From assembly GCA_031282325.1 (NCBI GenBank), contig JAITDY010000037.1, forward strand, positions 1-7,935: a stretch of 7,935 nt of DNA, written 5' to 3'. This document shows, piece by piece, positions 6,611 through 7,935 of this stretch. The position numbers were made by a program, and so were the translations under genes. Origin of the DNA: Lactobacillaceae bacterium (GTDB taxonomy: Bacteria > Bacillota > Bacilli > Lactobacillales > Lactobacillaceae). Under the pieces are notes generated by a model, which was given only the letters and a program-made list of their open reading frames with translations, was not told where the DNA came from and searched no databases. Within the stretch, counting starts at the first letter, position 1; each line of letters opens with the position of its first letter.

Positions 6611-7818
6611 ATGAACTTAGCGCAATACCGAATCCAGATAATATTCCCGGAGCGGTTTCTACTGGTTATCAAAGACAAAATACAAATATATTCGTATTAC
6701 AAACTGGATTTGATTCTACTACTGTAACAGATAATGGAAGTTCAATAACAATACAAGCAGGTGGTGTTGTTGAAATTAATGGTGTTTTATTTAAAGTATT
6801 TAGTACAACAACTTTATCTAAACCAAGTTCAAGTTATTCATATTGGGTTGCCGTAACAGATAATGGTGATGGAACTGCTAGCTTTTCTCTTGTTAATAGA
6901 CCAGGCGTTTGGGTTCCAGATAAAAATGGATATTATTTAAATAACGCAAGAATACTAAATTGGTCTGAATCTCAAGGAATACCACAAGGTAGTTTACCAT
7001 CACCAATTTTTACAAGAACAACCAAAGGTATACAAAATGTTTCTTTGAAAAAAGGAAAATATTACTTTGAATTAAGAAGTGGATTAGGCGGGGGAAATGG
7101 AAGTAAAGGTGCTGATGGTGCTAATACTAATACTAGTAAAATAGGGGGAAATGGTGGAACTCCATCATCTTATAATTCAGTAAATATAATAAAATACTTT
7201 GATATAGATACTACTGTTACAGTAAAAGTTGGTGGTAATGGATACCCAGGTGGTAAAGGTGGAGATGTTATTTCATCAGGAACTAATACGGCTAGAGGTG
7301 GCGCTGGTGGCGGCGGCGGTGGTGGGGGAGGAGAAGCAACTGAAGTAGTAGGAATAATTTCCACAGAACCTGTTATTGGTGGCAACGGCGGAAATGGTGG
7401 TGCTGGATGGGCTACATCGAATACTATGGCCGGTGCAGGTGGTGGTGGAGGCGGCGGATATGTTCCAGGTGCTGGAGGTGCAAGTGGAAATGCTAACTGG
7501 CTTACTGCTGGAAGCATAGGTGAAATGAATCATGGTTATTTTGCAGGTGCCAGAGGAGGATATGGTGGTGATGCCCCGGGACTAGAACAAAATCCCGGAA
7601 AAGCTAGTGGTGGATATGGTGGTGCTGCTCTTAATTTAGGTATTAATTGGGGTACTACTTTTGTATTTAATGGAACTGGTGGTGACCCTAATGGTTCTGT
7701 TGGTAATAATTCTACATCACTTCAAACTGGTGCCAGTGGTGGTGGTCAAGGGGCTGGTGGTGAAGCAAGAGAAAATAATGGCGCTGGTGGATATTGTAGA
7801 ATTTATAAATTAGATTAA
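6607..7818 (+). CDS. Glycine-rich tail spike / fibre, probable receptor-binding protein
   Basis: A 403-residue protein downstream of the tail-tip genes, in the usual place for the receptor-binding appendage. Residues 1-125 form a beta-type N-terminal domain likely to attach to the baseplate (SITIQAGGVVEINGVLFKV at 46-64, YSYWVAVTDNGDGTASFSLV at 77-96). A linker (about 126-158) ends in KKGKYYFELRSG, the strand that commonly opens glycine-rich phage domains. Residues 159-396 are dominated by Gly, Ala and Asn, with a run of nine glycines (234-242), and the protein closes with AGGYCRIYKLD, similar to the final strand of other glycine-rich phage proteins. Such domains fold as packed polyglycine-II helices in the T4-like phage S16 adhesin gp38; similarity here is by pattern only. 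The start at 6607 is chosen from the ribosome site and ATGA overlap. No catalytic motif is visible. Confidence 0.8.
   Translation: MNELSAIPNPDNIPGAVSTGYQRQNTNIFVLQTGFDSTTVTDNGSSITIQAGGVVEINGVLFKVFSTTTLSKPSSSYSYWVAVTDNGDGTASFSLVNRPGVWVPDKNGYYLNNARILNWSESQGIPQGSLPSPIFTRTTKGIQNVSLKKGKYYFELRSGLGGGNGSKGADGANTNTSKIGGNGGTPSSYNSVNIIKYFDIDTTVTVKVGGNGYPGGKGGDVISSGTNTARGGAGGGGGGGGGEATEVVGIISTEPVIGGNGGNGGAGWATSNTMAGAGGGGGGGYVPGAGGASGNANWLTAGSIGEMNHGYFAGARGGYGGDAPGLEQNPGKASGGYGGAALNLGINWGTTFVFNGTGGDPNGSVGNNSTSLQTGASGGGQGAGGEARENNGAGGYCRIYKLD
7081..7794 (+). repeat. Polyglycine-rich domain of the spike
   Basis: Low-complexity coding region with G-G-x-G-G, G-N-G-G and G-A-G-G motifs and runs of seven to nine glycines (7306-7332 the longest). 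Glycine codons are mixed (GGT, GGC, GGA, GGG). GC content here is clearly above that of the surrounding genes because of the glycine codons. The minus strand therefore reads as proline-rich open frames, which are artefacts. Confidence 0.85.
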
Positions 7819-7835
7819 AATTATATACCAAGAAA

Positions 7836-7883
7836 AAATACAATATTTGAATGATTTGAAAAATCATATTTGATATTGTATTT
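7836..7883. terminator. Imperfect hairpin after the spike gene
   Basis: An 11-base stem (AAATACAATAT 7836-7846 with ATATTGTATTT 7873-7883) encloses an internal loop and a second 7-base stem (ATGATTT 7851-7857 with AAATCAT 7861-7867) capped by GAA. It starts 18 bases after the spike stop codon. There is no long T tract, and the stem is almost all A-T, so it may be a weak terminator or an RNA-stabilising 3' structure rather than a classical intrinsic terminator. Confidence 0.4.
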
Positions 7884-7935
7884 ATGAAATAATGACTCGG
7901 CTATCCTATTATTAAAGGTTTTATTTCTGCCTTTT

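Noticed and set aside
7170..7533. Proline-rich and Ser/Thr-rich minus-strand open frames
   Set aside because: They are the complement of glycine codons in the spike gene, have no ribosome site, and have the composition expected of an antisense shadow.

Overview
This AT-rich window is part of the tail-morphogenesis region of a tailed bacteriophage or prophage. The main genes, all on the plus strand, follow the usual tail order: a tape measure protein (already running at base 1, so its N-terminus lies outside the window), a distal-tail-like protein, a baseplate hub/tail-associated protein, and a glycine-rich spike or fibre that probably contacts the host. The tape-measure gene followed directly by two mid-sized tail-tip genes fits a siphovirus-type tail best, but a contractile tail is not excluded. 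The host cannot be fixed from the sequence. Strong AAGGAG-type ribosome sites show a bacterial host, and the lipoprotein signal Phe-Thr-Ser-Cys is a relaxed lipobox of the kind common in spirochaetes (and tolerated in some other phyla), so a spirochaete host is a reasonable but weak guess.

Bases 1-3573 hold the tape measure and distal-tail-like genes, with stop and start codons abutting (TAA then ATG). An 84-base AT-rich gap follows, then the hub gene (3658-5292). A bidirectional hairpin terminator closes the hub gene.

Bases 5293-6606 interrupt the tail operon with two accessory genes. The first is a 173-residue lipoprotein on the opposite strand with its own near-consensus sigma-70-type promoter, strong ribosome site and terminator: the layout of a phage 'moron', a gene carried for the benefit of the lysogen or for excluding competing phages. 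The second is a free-standing GIY-YIG homing endonuclease with about six NUMOD3-type DNA-binding repeats. The start codon of the spike gene overlaps the endonuclease stop codon (ATGA), and the spike ribosome site lies inside the endonuclease coding sequence.

Bases 6607-7818 encode the spike, with a beta-type N-terminal domain and a polyglycine-rich C-terminal domain. The last 117 bases hold an imperfect hairpin and no clear gene. The most interesting part is the reverse-oriented lipoprotein cassette. Other points of note are a roughly 49 % identical tandem duplication in the tape measure protein and a six-copy Asp-Gly-Gly repeat with a strict 12-13 residue period in the distal-tail-like protein.
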